Shown here: one piece after another, positions 32,594 to 41,642 of the stretch
How the letters are laid out: the number at the start of each line of letters is the position of its first letter
Numbering within the stretch: position 1 is the first letter of the stretch
NCBI GenBank assembly: GCA_016790635.1
Contig: JAEUOR010000046.1
Coordinates: 45,283 to 109,282 of the forward strand
From: Burkholderiales bacterium
Lineage (GTDB): Bacteria > Pseudomonadota > Gammaproteobacteria > Burkholderiales > JAEUOS01
Length of the DNA: 64,000 nucleotides
Direction: 5' to 3'
Notes under the pieces: generated by a model
Database searches by the model: none
The model's input: the letters and a program-made list of their open reading frames with translations, nothing else
What the model was told of the DNA's origin: nothing
Translations under genes and position numbers: made by a program

Positions 32594-34861
32594 CTACTGG
32601 TCCGCCAGCGCGTTCTTGGCTTCGATCGTCGCGGCACGCTTGAAGTCGTTGCGGTCGGTTCCCAATTCGTAGTCGACATGCTCCAGCGTGCCAGTGAAGG
32701 CAAAGGGGCTGCTGTAAGCGTCAGTGACCGTCGAGCCGTGGTCGGCGCCGATGTCCATGCCGTACATGGTCTGGCGCCACGGCGCCAGGCGCAGTGGTGC
32801 AGCGCCGACCTCGCGCCCGTCGACCAGGAGCGTCGCCGTGCCTTCGTTGTCGGCTGTCTTCACATACCGCAGCGCCACTTCGCAGCGGCCGACCGGCAGC
32901 GTGTCGGCGCTCTGGATCAGCGTAGGCTTGCCGATGCGGTTGTAGACGAAGGCCAGGCGATTGTCCTTGACATACAGGCTGTAGCCGCCGGTCGCGGCAC
33001 CGCAGGCAACCAGCACGCCCTCAGCGCCCGCGGTCGCGCGCGTGAACGTGGCGCGGATGGTGAAGGAGCGGTTGCGGATGTCGGGCACGGCGAATCGATC
33101 GATGTGCGGCGTGCCCGGGCGGAAGCGCTGCGCCAGTAGCGGACCGCGCGCATCCGGCCGGCGCATGATGAAAAGTTCGGTGCTGCGGTCATCCAGCGGC
33201 AGCACGTTGTAGCGGCCGGCCTCCAGCCACCATGCCTCAACCATCTCCCTGAGCTTGTCCGGCCGCGCCTCGGCCAGGTCGCGGCACTCGGCAAAATCCG
33301 CAGTCGTGTCATAGAGCATCCAGCGATCGTCCTCGAAAGGTTCGCCCTGCTTGTGGCGCGTGACTGCCTTCCAGCCGTCCTTCCAGATGGCGCGGTGGCC
33401 GAGCATCTCGTAGTACTGGGTAGTGTGCCGCGTGGCCACCGCGCTTTCGGTAAAGCTGTAGGCGAAGCTGACGCCCTCGACAGGCAGCTGCGGCACGCCG
33501 CGGTAGGTCTCGGGCGCGGCGATGCCGATGCACTCGAGGATGGTCGGATGGATATCGATCACGTGGTGGTACTGGTCGCGCAACTCGCCGCGCGCGGCGA
33601 TACGCGCGGGCCAGGACACGATCATCGGGTCGCGGATGCCGCCCTCGTGGGTGTTCTGCTTGTAGAAGCGCAATGGGGTATTGCCCACCTGCGCCCAGCC
33701 GCGCGGATAGTTGTTGTACAGGCGCGGGCCGCCGATTTCGTCGATCCTGCCGATCATGTCGGCGACGCTCTCGGCCTCGCGGTTGAAATACGCCAGCTCG
33801 TTCAGCATGCCGTGCGCGCCGCCCTCCTGGCTGGCGCCGTTGTCGGAAATGAAGATCACCAGCGTGTTGTCGAGCGCCTCGACCTGGCGCAGGAAATCCA
33901 TCAGCCGCCCGACCTGCTTGTCGGTGTGGTCGAGGAACCCCGCGAAGGCCTCCTGCATGCGCGCATACAGGCGGCGCGCGTCGTCCGGCAATTCGTCCCA
34001 GGCCTTGACATCCGGATTGTGCGGCGAGAGCTCGGCGTGCGCCGGGACGATGCCCAGTTCGCGCTGGCGGGCGAACCAGGCAGCGCGGGTCTCGTCCCAG
34101 CCGCGGTCGTAGCGGCCGCGGTACTTGTCGATGAACTCAGGCGGCGCCTGGTGCGGCGAGTGGGTCGCGCCGAAGGCCAGGTACATGTAGAACGGCCGGC
34201 GATTGCCGCCCGTGGTGTGCGTGGTGACGTAGGCCATCGCCTGCTCGACCAGGTCCTCGGAGAGGTGATAGCCGGGCCGGCTGGGCGGCGCGACCGGCCG
34301 GTTGCCGATGGTCAGTTCAGGCGAGTATTGGTCGGTGGCGCCACCCATGTAGCCGTAGTAATGGTCGAAGCCGCGCTGCAGGGGCCACTGGTCGAAGGGA
34401 CCGGACGGCCCGCAATCCTCCATGTTGGCCAGATGCCACTTGCCCAAGGCACAGGTGCCATAGCCGTGCGCGCGCAGCACCTCGGCAGTGGTCGCCGCGC
34501 GCGCGGTGATCTGGCCGCGGCAATTGGAAAAGCCGGTGTCGACATTGGACAGGAAACGCATGCCGACCGAATGGTGGTTGCGCCCGGTGAGCAGGCACGC
34601 GCGCGTCGGCGAGCACAACGCGGTGGTGTGAAAGTTGGTGTAGCGGATGCCGCGCGCGGCGATCGCGTCGATATTCGGGGTGTCGATGTCGGAGCCGAAA
34701 CAGCCGAGGTGCGCAAAACCGGTGTCGTCGAGCGCGATGACCAGCACGTTGGGGCTGCCGGCCGGCGGCGCCGGGCGGGCCGTCCAATGCGGCGTGCTCT
34801 GCGCCGCGGTGCTGCCCACGCGGCCACCAAATGTCTCGCGCACGGCGCGCTCGTCGCTCAT
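32594..34861 (-). CDS. Type I (formylglycine) sulfatase, arylsulfatase family
   Basis: 755 residues from the ATG at 34861, chosen because AAGGAAA lies just upstream and the longer frame adds unlike sequence. Metal ligands are Asp45/Asp46 (ALDDTGF). Cys83 in CSPTRACLLTGR is the residue oxidised to formylglycine. Later FISDNGASQEGG supplies further ligands. A C-terminal ~200-aa beta-sandwich domain is typical of the large AtsA-like arylsulfatases. No signal peptide is seen, so it is probably cytoplasmic. It would release sulfate from organic sulfate esters. It diverges from a Bug receptor gene over a 126-bp spacer. The maturase gene is not in the window. Confidence 0.93.
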   Translation of the reverse strand: MSDERAVRETFGGRVGSTAAQSTPHWTARPAPPAGSPNVLVIALDDTGFAHLGCFGSDIDTPNIDAIAARGIRYTNFHTTALCSPTRACLLTGRNHHSVGMRFLSNVDTGFSNCRGQITARAATTAEVLRAHGYGTCALGKWHLANMEDCGPSGPFDQWPLQRGFDHYYGYMGGATDQYSPELTIGNRPVAPPSRPGYHLSEDLVEQAMAYVTTHTTGGNRRPFYMYLAFGATHSPHQAPPEFIDKYRGRYDRGWDETRAAWFARQRELGIVPAHAELSPHNPDVKAWDELPDDARRLYARMQEAFAGFLDHTDKQVGRLMDFLRQVEALDNTLVIFISDNGASQEGGAHGMLNELAYFNREAESVADMIGRIDEIGGPRLYNNYPRGWAQVGNTPLRFYKQNTHEGGIRDPMIVSWPARIAARGELRDQYHHVIDIHPTILECIGIAAPETYRGVPQLPVEGVSFAYSFTESAVATRHTTQYYEMLGHRAIWKDGWKAVTRHKQGEPFEDDRWMLYDTTADFAECRDLAEARPDKLREMVEAWWLEAGRYNVLPLDDRSTELFIMRRPDARGPLLAQRFRPGTPHIDRFAVPDIRNRSFTIRATFTRATAGAEGVLVACGAATGGYSLYVKDNRLAFVYNRIGKPTLIQSADTLPVGRCEVALRYVKTADNEGTATLLVDGREVGAAPLRLAPWRQTMYGMDIGADHGSTVTDAYSSPFAFTGTLEHVDYELGTDRNDFKRAATIEAKNALADQ

Positions 34862-34987
34862 TTTCCTTTTCCCCCTGGTTGCGGCCCGAACGATTTCGCG
34901 GCGGGCGTTGCGGATCATTATCGGCCAAGGCGCTGTGATACGCTCGAAACTCACGATCGCAGTGACGATCGGTCGAGGAGACAGGAA

Positions 34988-35983
34988 ATGCCTTTGGACC
35001 CCGCGCGCCGCCGCGCTTTGACGGCGATGGTCGGCCTGGGAATGGCCGCTTCATCGCGGCTCGGCGCGCAACCCAAGCCCGCCCGCTGGCCGGTCGGCAC
35101 GGTGCGCTTCATGGCCCCGGTGCCGCCCGGCGGCGGCGTCGATGCCTTTTGCCGCCGACTCGCCGACCGCCTGGCCTATCACCTCGGGGTCAACGTGATC
35201 GTGGACAACAAGGCGGGGGCCGGCGGCATGATCGGCGCCCAGGCGCTGGCGACCTCCGCGGCCGACGGCTCGAACATCGGCTACCTGCATATCGGTCACC
35301 TCACGCTGCAGGCCATGGGCGCCAAGATCGACGTGCCGCGCGACTTCGTCGCGCTCGTGCCGCGCTTCTCGGCGTCCGGTTTCGTCATCGCCGTGCACGC
35401 CGACACGCCCTACAAGACCCTGGCCGACCTCATCCGCGCCATCCAGGCGCAACCGGGCAAGCTCAACTGGGGTTCCGGCGGCATCGGCACTCCCGGGCAG
35501 ATGACCTTTGAAACCCTGCGCCTGCGCGTGCCGGGGCTGGATGCCCAGTACGTCCCCTACAAGGGCGCAATCGATGCCGCCAATGCGGTGGCGGCCAAGA
35601 GCCTGGACTTCGTCTCCGGATTGATCTCCGCGGTCCAGCCGCAGATACTCGGCGGGCGCCTGCGTGCGCTGGCAGTGTCCGGCGAGACGCGCGCTGCGCA
35701 GCTTCCCAACGTGCCGACGATCGCGGAATCCGGCTACCCCGGCTTCAGCCTGGTGAGTTGGGGTGGCATTTATGCGCCGCCCAAGCTGTCCGCCGAGCTT
35801 GCGGGTACGCTGCGCGCCGCCCTGGTGCGGATCGGCGCGGAGCCGGAGTTCAAGTCATACCTTGAAGCGACAGGCTCCGAACTGCTGCCGGCCGAAACCC
35901 CGGAGGCTTTCGCCGCCTATTACAAGGTGGCGCTGGCGCAGCAGACCGAACTGGTCAAGAAGCTCGACCTGAAGCTGCCCTAG
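34988..35983 (+). CDS. Bug/TctC family periplasmic solute receptor 2
   Basis: 331 residues from the ATG at 34988; the frame runs open far upstream, but that part lies antisense to the sulfatase gene and is not coding. The signal ARRRALTAMVGLGMAASS resembles a twin-arginine leader. The mature protein shows RFMAPVPPGGGVDAF, KAGAGGMIGAQALA and VPYKGAIDAANA, as in Bug receptors. It is divergent from the sulfatase, so its ligand may be an organic sulfate or its product; this is inference from position only. Confidence 0.9.
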   Translation: MPLDPARRRALTAMVGLGMAASSRLGAQPKPARWPVGTVRFMAPVPPGGGVDAFCRRLADRLAYHLGVNVIVDNKAGAGGMIGAQALATSAADGSNIGYLHIGHLTLQAMGAKIDVPRDFVALVPRFSASGFVIAVHADTPYKTLADLIRAIQAQPGKLNWGSGGIGTPGQMTFETLRLRVPGLDAQYVPYKGAIDAANAVAAKSLDFVSGLISAVQPQILGGRLRALAVSGETRAAQLPNVPTIAESGYPGFSLVSWGGIYAPPKLSAELAGTLRAALVRIGAEPEFKSYLEATGSELLPAETPEAFAAYYKVALAQQTELVKKLDLKLP

Positions 35984-36040
35984 AACCGTCAAGGCGCGAC
36001 CATCGAATCCGCGCCAGAACCCAGTCCAACAGGAGGAAAA

Positions 36041-36517
36041 ATGGAACAAAAGTACAACGCCCCCGTCAGCACCGTCTTTGGAGTACTCACCGACGCCAAG
36101 TGGATGGAAGCGCGCTGCCTGGCCATGGGTGAGCTTTCCGCCAAGGTCAAGGTCAAGAAGACCGCCAAAGGCGCGACGATTTCGATGACGCGCCGCGCCA
36201 AGCGCGAACTGCCGGCCTTGGTCGCCAAGGTGCTGCCGGCGGAATCCGACCTGCAGTTCGAGGAAACCTGGACGGCGGACGGCGATGGCTACACCGGCAA
36301 GCTCAGCATGGACGTGGTCGGCCAGCCGCTCAAGATGACCGCCGAGTTCTCCCTGGAACCCGCAGGCAAGGGCTGCGTCTACCGCATCACGCACGTGACC
36401 AAGTGCAGCGTGCCCATCATCGGCGGGACGGTGGCCAAGTTTGCCCAGGGGCAGATCGAGGAAGGCTGCGCCAAGGAATTCGCCTACACCGCCAAGAACT
36501 TGAAGACCAAGGCGTAG
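36041..36517 (+). CDS. DUF2505 family protein (START-like fold)
   Basis: 158 residues with a strong AGGAGG site before the ATG. The opening EQKYNAPVSTVFGVLTDAKW, a Lys-rich strand pair and SVPIIGGTVAKFAQGQIEEG match the DUF2505 family, thought to have a helix-grip (START/polyketide cyclase-like) fold that holds lipids or other hydrophobic ligands. No signal peptide. It is 5 bp upstream of a wax ester synthase/DGAT gene, which supports a lipid-related role. Confidence 0.82.
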   Translation: MEQKYNAPVSTVFGVLTDAKWMEARCLAMGELSAKVKVKKTAKGATISMTRRAKRELPALVAKVLPAESDLQFEETWTADGDGYTGKLSMDVVGQPLKMTAEFSLEPAGKGCVYRITHVTKCSVPIIGGTVAKFAQGQIEEGCAKEFAYTAKNLKTKA

Positions 36518-36522
36518 ACGCC

Positions 36523-38004
36523 ATGAGCCAGGTGCGCCTGAACCCGCTCGACTCCTCCTGGATCCTGACCGAGTCGCGCGCGGCGCCCAACCACGTCGGC
36601 GGGCTGATCCAGTTTCGCCTGCCGCCCAAGGCGCCCAAGGATTTCTTGCGCCGCCTGATGCACGATTTTCGCAATCATCGCGAGTTCGCGCCGCCCTGGA
36701 ACCGCAAGCTCAAGTACGCGTTCAACAAGAACCCGGCGCCGGTGTGGATCGAGGCCGACGACATCGACCTCGAATACCACGTGCGCCACGCGGCACTGCC
36801 CTGGCCGGGCGGCGAGCGCGAACTGGGTGAACTGGTCGGGCGCCTGCATTCCACGCCGATCGACTTGGGCCGCCCGCCGTGGGAGTGCACCATCATCGAA
36901 GGCTTGGATGGCGACCGCTTCGCGCTATTCGTCAAGATGCACCACTCGCTCATCGACGGGGTGTCGGGCATGAAGCTCCTGCAGCGCGCCATGTCGACCG
37001 ACCGCGCCAAGAGCCTGAAGATGGCACCCTTCTGGTCCTCCGCCGCGCTCGTGCCGCCTGCCGCAGGCACCGGGCGTGGGCGCAACGCCGTGCCCAGCAT
37101 CGCGGATGCCGCGACCGCGGCGGTCGAGGTCCTGCGCGAACAGGCCAAGAGCGTACCCAAGCTGGCGCTGGCCTTCGGCAAGATCCTTGGACGCATCGGC
37201 CAAGGCGGCGAAGGCATGGTCGTACCCTTCGACTCGCCGATGTCGGTGTTGAACGGCCGGGTGCGCGAAAAGCGCCGCTTCGCCACCCAGCAGTTCTCCA
37301 TGGAACGCCTGCGCGCCCTGGCCAAGGCCGCTGACGGCACCTTGAACGACATCGTGCTGGCGCTGTGCGCCGGTGCGCTGCGTCGATTCTTGATGGAGCG
37401 CAACGCGCTGCCGGACAAGTCGCTCACCACCGGCATCCCGGTGTCGGTGCGCCCCAAGGATGACGAGGGAGCCGGCAACGCCATCAGCTTCATCGTCGCC
37501 AAGCTGGGCACCGACATCGCCGACCCGGCCGAGCGCCTGGGCGTCATCATGGCGTCGGTGCGCCACGCCAAGGAGCACGTGCAGAGCCTGCCGCGCGAGG
37601 CCATGACCCAGTACACCATGCTGCTCATGGCGCCGACCATCGTCACCATGCTCACCGGCACCGGCGGGCGCGTGCGGCCCATGTTCAACATCACCATCTC
37701 CAACGTGCCGGGGCCGGACAAGCCCTTGTACTTCCGCGGCGCCGAGCTGCTGGCCACCTACCCGGCCTCGATCGTCACGCACGGCCAGGCGCTCAACATC
37801 ACCTGCCAAAGCTATGCCGGCATGATGAACTTCGGCTTCACCGGTTGCCACACTTCGGTGCCGAGTTTGCAGAAGCTGGCGGTCTATGCGGAGGAGGCGG
37901 TGCAGGAGTTGGAGAAGGTGTTGCTCAAGCCGGCGAAGAAGGCGGCGCGAGCGCGCAAGGTGCCGGCCAAGTCTTCCGCACGACGCGCCGCTGCGAGGGC
38001 CTGA
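36523..38004 (+). CDS. Wax ester synthase/acyl-CoA:diacylglycerol acyltransferase (WS/DGAT)
   Basis: 493 residues from the ATG at 36523; a longer open frame exists but overlaps the DUF2505 gene. The catalytic HHxxxDG motif is seen as MHHSLIDG at His140, His141, Asp145, Gly146. The downstream LNDIVLALCAGALRRFL contains the conserved Asn-Asp, and FNITISNVPGP is the C-terminal family signature. It would join acyl-CoA to fatty alcohol or diacylglycerol to make storage lipid. The last ~25 residues are Lys/Arg/Ala-rich, which could aid membrane or nucleic-acid contact. Its stop sits 1 bp from that of the convergent Bug gene. Confidence 0.93.
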   Translation: MSQVRLNPLDSSWILTESRAAPNHVGGLIQFRLPPKAPKDFLRRLMHDFRNHREFAPPWNRKLKYAFNKNPAPVWIEADDIDLEYHVRHAALPWPGGERELGELVGRLHSTPIDLGRPPWECTIIEGLDGDRFALFVKMHHSLIDGVSGMKLLQRAMSTDRAKSLKMAPFWSSAALVPPAAGTGRGRNAVPSIADAATAAVEVLREQAKSVPKLALAFGKILGRIGQGGEGMVVPFDSPMSVLNGRVREKRRFATQQFSMERLRALAKAADGTLNDIVLALCAGALRRFLMERNALPDKSLTTGIPVSVRPKDDEGAGNAISFIVAKLGTDIADPAERLGVIMASVRHAKEHVQSLPREAMTQYTMLLMAPTIVTMLTGTGGRVRPMFNITISNVPGPDKPLYFRGAELLATYPASIVTHGQALNITCQSYAGMMNFGFTGCHTSVPSLQKLAVYAEEAVQELEKVLLKPAKKAARARKVPAKSSARRAAARA

Positions 38005-38005
38005 T

Positions 38006-38977
38006 CTAGTTCGCCGTGATCCCTATCGCGCGGATCAGCTTCCCGTAGCGCGCCACGTCGGCGCGAATCAAGGCGCCGAATTCGGCCGGCCCTTCACCCG
38101 ACAACTCGAATCCCAGGCTCGAGAGTTTGGCGCGCACAGCAGGATTGGCGATGGCCTTGGCAAATTCGGCGTGCAGGCGGCGCACCACGTCGGGCGGCGT
38201 GGCGGCGGGTGCGACCACGCCATTCCACGCCGCATAGCTGTAGCCGGGCACGCCGGCTTCGGCGGCGCTGGGCACCTCCGGCATGGCCGAGGAGCGCCGC
38301 GCCGTGCTGACTGCCAGCGCGCGCAACTTGCCTTCCTTGACCAGCGCGACCACGTTGGACATGCCCGAGAACATCAAGGGGATGTGTCCGGCCAGCACGT
38401 CGGCCAGAGCCGGGCCCATGGCCTTGTGCGGCACGTGGGTCATGCGCGTGCCGCTGGCTTCCATGAGGAACTCCATGGCCAGATGCTGCGCCGCGCCGGC
38501 ACCGGTGGAAGAAAAATTGATGCTGTTGGGTCTGGCCTTGGCCAGAGACAAGAGTTCGGCGAGGTTCTTCGCCGGGAACGCCGGGTGCGCCACCAGCACC
38601 AGCGGCACGGTGGAAAAGAGGGTGACCGGAGCGAAATCCTTGAGCGGGTCGTAAGGCAGCTTGGCATGCATGGCCGGGTTGGCCGCCATGATGCCGTCGT
38701 TGGGCATGAAGAGCGTGTAGCCGTCGGGCGCGGAACGCGCCGCGGCTTCAGCGGCGATGATGCCGTTGGCGCCGGTACGGTTGTCGATGACCAGCGACTG
38801 GCCGACCTGTTCGGCCACCTGCGCACCGACCGCGCGCGCGATGGTGTCGACCGCGCTGCCGGCGCCGAAGGGGACGATGATGCGTATCGGCTTGTCGGGG
38901 AAGGTCTGGGCGCCGGCGCCCGATGCAACGACCAGCGACAGGATCATCAAGGTACGCGCAATGAGGCGGGTTGACAT
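38006..38977 (-). CDS. Bug/TctC family periplasmic solute receptor 3
   Basis: 323 residues from the ATG at 38977, chosen because it begins a clear signal peptide (LIARTLMILSLVVASGAGAQ); the longer frame lacks one. The mature part begins TFPDKPIRIIVPFGAGSAVD. It continues with NGIIAAEAAARSAPDGYTL and the VPHKAMGPALADVL loop. It is divergent from an MmgE/PrpD gene with a 71-bp spacer, so the two may share control and a substrate. Confidence 0.92.
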   Translation of the reverse strand: MSTRLIARTLMILSLVVASGAGAQTFPDKPIRIIVPFGAGSAVDTIARAVGAQVAEQVGQSLVIDNRTGANGIIAAEAAARSAPDGYTLFMPNDGIMAANPAMHAKLPYDPLKDFAPVTLFSTVPLVLVAHPAFPAKNLAELLSLAKARPNSINFSSTGAGAAQHLAMEFLMEASGTRMTHVPHKAMGPALADVLAGHIPLMFSGMSNVVALVKEGKLRALAVSTARRSSAMPEVPSAAEAGVPGYSYAAWNGVVAPAATPPDVVRRLHAEFAKAIANPAVRAKLSSLGFELSGEGPAEFGALIRADVARYGKLIRAIGITAN

Positions 38978-39048
38978 GGCAGCGACACCGGAGCGGGAGG
39001 GAGCCGCGCATTGTAGAGTGGCATGCACGCGCGAACACTTTTGAGCCC

Positions 39049-40413
39049 ATGACCCCACCCGCACAGTCGGATTACCTGGACGAACTCGCGCACTTCGCGA
39101 CCCACACTCGCCTCGAGGACGTGGCGGATTCGGCCCTCGCCTACTTGCGCGCCATCATCGCCGACACGCTGGCCGCCTGCGCGGCCGGCAACCGCGAACC
39201 CGAAATGCGCGCCCTCCTCAAGAAGCAGTTGCCGCAGGTCGCGGCGGGACGCGCCAGTGTCTTCGGCTCGGCCAAGCGCATGAACCCGCAGGACGCCGCC
39301 GCGCTCAATGCTGCGGCCGGCTGCTGGCTGGAACTGGACGAAGGCAACCTGGCGTCCAACGGCCACCCGGGCATCCAGGTATTGCCGTCCGCAATGGCGG
39401 TGGCGCAGCAACTCGGCGCCTCGGGGGAGCAGTTCTTGTTGGCATCAGCCCTGGGTTACGAAATCTGCGCCCGCATCGGCAGCGCCTGTGACATGCGCAT
39501 GAGCATCCACCCGCACGGCACCTACGGCGTGGTCGGCGCGGCAGTGGCGACAGCCAGACTCGCCGGTCTCGACCCGCGGCGCATGCGCGAACTGATCAAC
39601 CTGGCCGCGTCCTCGCCGATTGCCGGCAACCGCCAGAGCATGAAGGACGGCGCGACGCTGCGCAACTGGTACGCGTCGCACAGCGCGCTGATGGGACAGA
39701 TGGCAGTACGCCTGATCGATGCGGGCTTCACCGGTCCGATCGACGGGATCAAACCCACCTGTGACGATGTGCTCTTTGACAACTTCCGGCCACAGGAAGT
39801 CGTGCGCGATCTGGGTCGGCGCTGGTTGCTCGCCGACGGCTACATCAAGCTCTATTCCTGCGGACGGCCGATCCACGCCGCCATCGATGCGCTGCGCATG
39901 GCGCTGGCCAAGACACCCGTGCCGGTGCGCCCGGAAGACGTGGAGCGCATCGAAGTGCGCGCGTTCAAGTTCGTCGTGTTCCTGAATCGAACCGACATCC
40001 GCAATGCCTTCGCGACACGCTTCTCCACACCCTTCGCGCTGGCAGCGATCACGGCCAAGGGCAGCCACGGCCTGGAGTGTTTCACCGCCGCCACCGCGGC
40101 CGATCCGGTCATCAATGCGCTGGCACGGAAGGTCGAGATGACCGAGGTACCGGAATACAGCGCCGAGTTTCCACGCAAGCAGTTGTGCGACGTCGCGGTG
40201 CTGCTCAAGGATGGCACGCGCCTTGACGGGCACTGCAAGATCATCCGTGGCGAGCCCGCCAACCCAGCCGATCCGGCCGAGGTCGCGGACAAGTACTTCG
40301 CCATCGCGCGGCCAATCTGGGGCGAACGACTCGCAGGAGAGGTTTACACGGACGTGATGCGGGTCGAAAAACTCGCAAGCCTGCGCGACCTGGCCGGCGG
40401 GGCGGACTTGTAG
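39049..40413 (+). CDS. MmgE/PrpD family protein 1
   Basis: 454 residues from the ATG at 39049. The N-terminal all-helical domain contains DTLAACAAGN. The middle has LDEGNLASNGHPGIQVLPSA and HPHGTYGVVGAAVATARL, and the C-terminal lid domain has RIEVRAFKF. The family includes 2-methylcitrate dehydratase (PrpD), cis-aconitate decarboxylase and other lyases or isomerases of carboxylates. Without prpB/prpC nearby this is not a standard propionate operon. Its position beside a Bug receptor and an enolase-superfamily gene suggests breakdown of an imported hydroxy acid. Confidence 0.87.
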   Translation: MTPPAQSDYLDELAHFATHTRLEDVADSALAYLRAIIADTLAACAAGNREPEMRALLKKQLPQVAAGRASVFGSAKRMNPQDAAALNAAAGCWLELDEGNLASNGHPGIQVLPSAMAVAQQLGASGEQFLLASALGYEICARIGSACDMRMSIHPHGTYGVVGAAVATARLAGLDPRRMRELINLAASSPIAGNRQSMKDGATLRNWYASHSALMGQMAVRLIDAGFTGPIDGIKPTCDDVLFDNFRPQEVVRDLGRRWLLADGYIKLYSCGRPIHAAIDALRMALAKTPVPVRPEDVERIEVRAFKFVVFLNRTDIRNAFATRFSTPFALAAITAKGSHGLECFTAATAADPVINALARKVEMTEVPEYSAEFPRKQLCDVAVLLKDGTRLDGHCKIIRGEPANPADPAEVADKYFAIARPIWGERLAGEVYTDVMRVEKLASLRDLAGGADL

Positions 40414-40428
40414 AACTCCGCCCCGCCG
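40395..40428. terminator. Strong hairpin spanning the MmgE/PrpD stop codon, likely bidirectional terminator
   Basis: A perfect 12-bp stem (CGGCGGGGCGGA paired with TCCGCCCCGCCG) has a 10-nt loop that contains the TAG stop of the PrpD gene. The convergent enolase-family gene ends at 40433, so the hairpin serves both transcripts. There is no T-tract. Confidence 0.5.
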
Positions 40429-40432
40429 CGTA

Positions 40433-41635
40433 TCAGGGTGCCGAATCGATGACGCGATGGATCGCGTCGGGACGCCGCTCCAGTCCGGGCAGCAATTCCA
40501 GCCCCAGCCCCGGCGTGTCCGGCAGCGAGATCATGCCGTTCTCGATGGTGGGCAGCGCGGTCACGAGTTCGCGATACCAGCCGGTGTAGAAGGCGCGCAC
40601 GGTCTCCTGCAAGAGCGCGTTGGGCAGGTGCAGCGAAAGATGCGTGGAAGCCGTGAGCAGCACGGGCCCGGTGCAGTCGTGCGGCGCCACCGGCACCTGC
40701 CAGGCAGCCGCCAACGCGGCGATCTTGCGCGCTTCGGTGAGCCCGCCACACCACGACAGGTCGGGCATGACCACACCGGCGACCCCGGTCTCGAGGTAGT
40801 CGCGAAAGCCCCATTTGTAGGCCAGCGTCTCCGAGGCGCACACGCGGGTCTTGCAGGCGGCGCCGTAGGTGCGGAAGTTGGCCAATGACTCGGCGCGGAT
40901 CGGGTCCTCGTTCCAGTAGGTGCCGACCTCCTCCAGGGCGCGCGCGATCGAGAGCGCCGCCGGCAGGTCCCACAGGCCGTGCATCTCGGCCATGATGTCC
41001 ATGCGATCGCCCACGGCGGCGCGGATCTTGCGAAACGGCGTCATGGCCTCTTCGAGCTCGGCGGCGGAAATGTGCATCCCCTGGTTGCGTTGCGCCGCCA
41101 TGTCGAAGGGCCAGACCTTCATGGCCGTGATGCCCTGTTCGAGCAGCGACTGGGCGAGTTCGCCGGCATCGTTCAAGAACCAGTCGAGGTCTTCGTAGGG
41201 GCCCGCCGCCTGGCCCAGGCCCCAGTTGGTCAGCGACTGCTCGGCGGCCGAGCGCACGTACTTGTAGCCGGCGCAGGTGTTGTAGATGCGGATCGCGTCG
41301 CGCGACTTGCCGCCCAGCACCTGCCAGACCGGCATGCCGGCAGCCTTGCCGAAGAGGTCCCACAGCGCGATATCGACCGCGGAATTGCCGCGCGTCTCCG
41401 CGCCTGAGCCGCGAAAGCCGACATAGGGCATGAGGTCGCGGTTGCGTGCCTCGATGGCCAACGGGTCACGGCCGATCAGGCGCGGCGCGGCCTGGTCGTG
41501 CAGGTAAGCCTCGGTCGCCGCAGCACCATAGAAAGATTCACCCAGCCCGACCAGGCCCTGGTCGGTGAAGAGGCGCAGCCACAGGACGTTGGGAAATTCG
41601 CCCAGGCGCAGGGTTTCGAGCTTGGTGATCTTCAT
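40433..41635 (-). CDS. Enolase-superfamily enzyme, mandelate racemase/muconate lactonizing type
   Basis: 400 residues from the ATG at 41635. The N-terminal capping domain ends with the AVDIALWDLFGKAAGMPVW signature. The barrel domain carries ITAMKVWPFD (catalytic Lys), MAEMHGLWDL, WNEDPI (metal ligand Glu), CASETLA and a late VAPHDCTGPVL with His. This matches sugar-acid dehydratases or racemases of the superfamily. Metal-assisted proton abstraction next to a carboxylate is the expected chemistry; the exact acid is unknown. It lies 7 bp upstream of the deacetylase gene stop on the same strand and is probably in the same operon. Confidence 0.88.
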   Translation of the reverse strand: MKITKLETLRLGEFPNVLWLRLFTDQGLVGLGESFYGAAATEAYLHDQAAPRLIGRDPLAIEARNRDLMPYVGFRGSGAETRGNSAVDIALWDLFGKAAGMPVWQVLGGKSRDAIRIYNTCAGYKYVRSAAEQSLTNWGLGQAAGPYEDLDWFLNDAGELAQSLLEQGITAMKVWPFDMAAQRNQGMHISAAELEEAMTPFRKIRAAVGDRMDIMAEMHGLWDLPAALSIARALEEVGTYWNEDPIRAESLANFRTYGAACKTRVCASETLAYKWGFRDYLETGVAGVVMPDLSWCGGLTEARKIAALAAAWQVPVAPHDCTGPVLLTASTHLSLHLPNALLQETVRAFYTGWYRELVTALPTIENGMISLPDTPGLGLELLPGLERRPDAIHRVIDSAP

Positions 41636-41642
41636 GTCGTTC

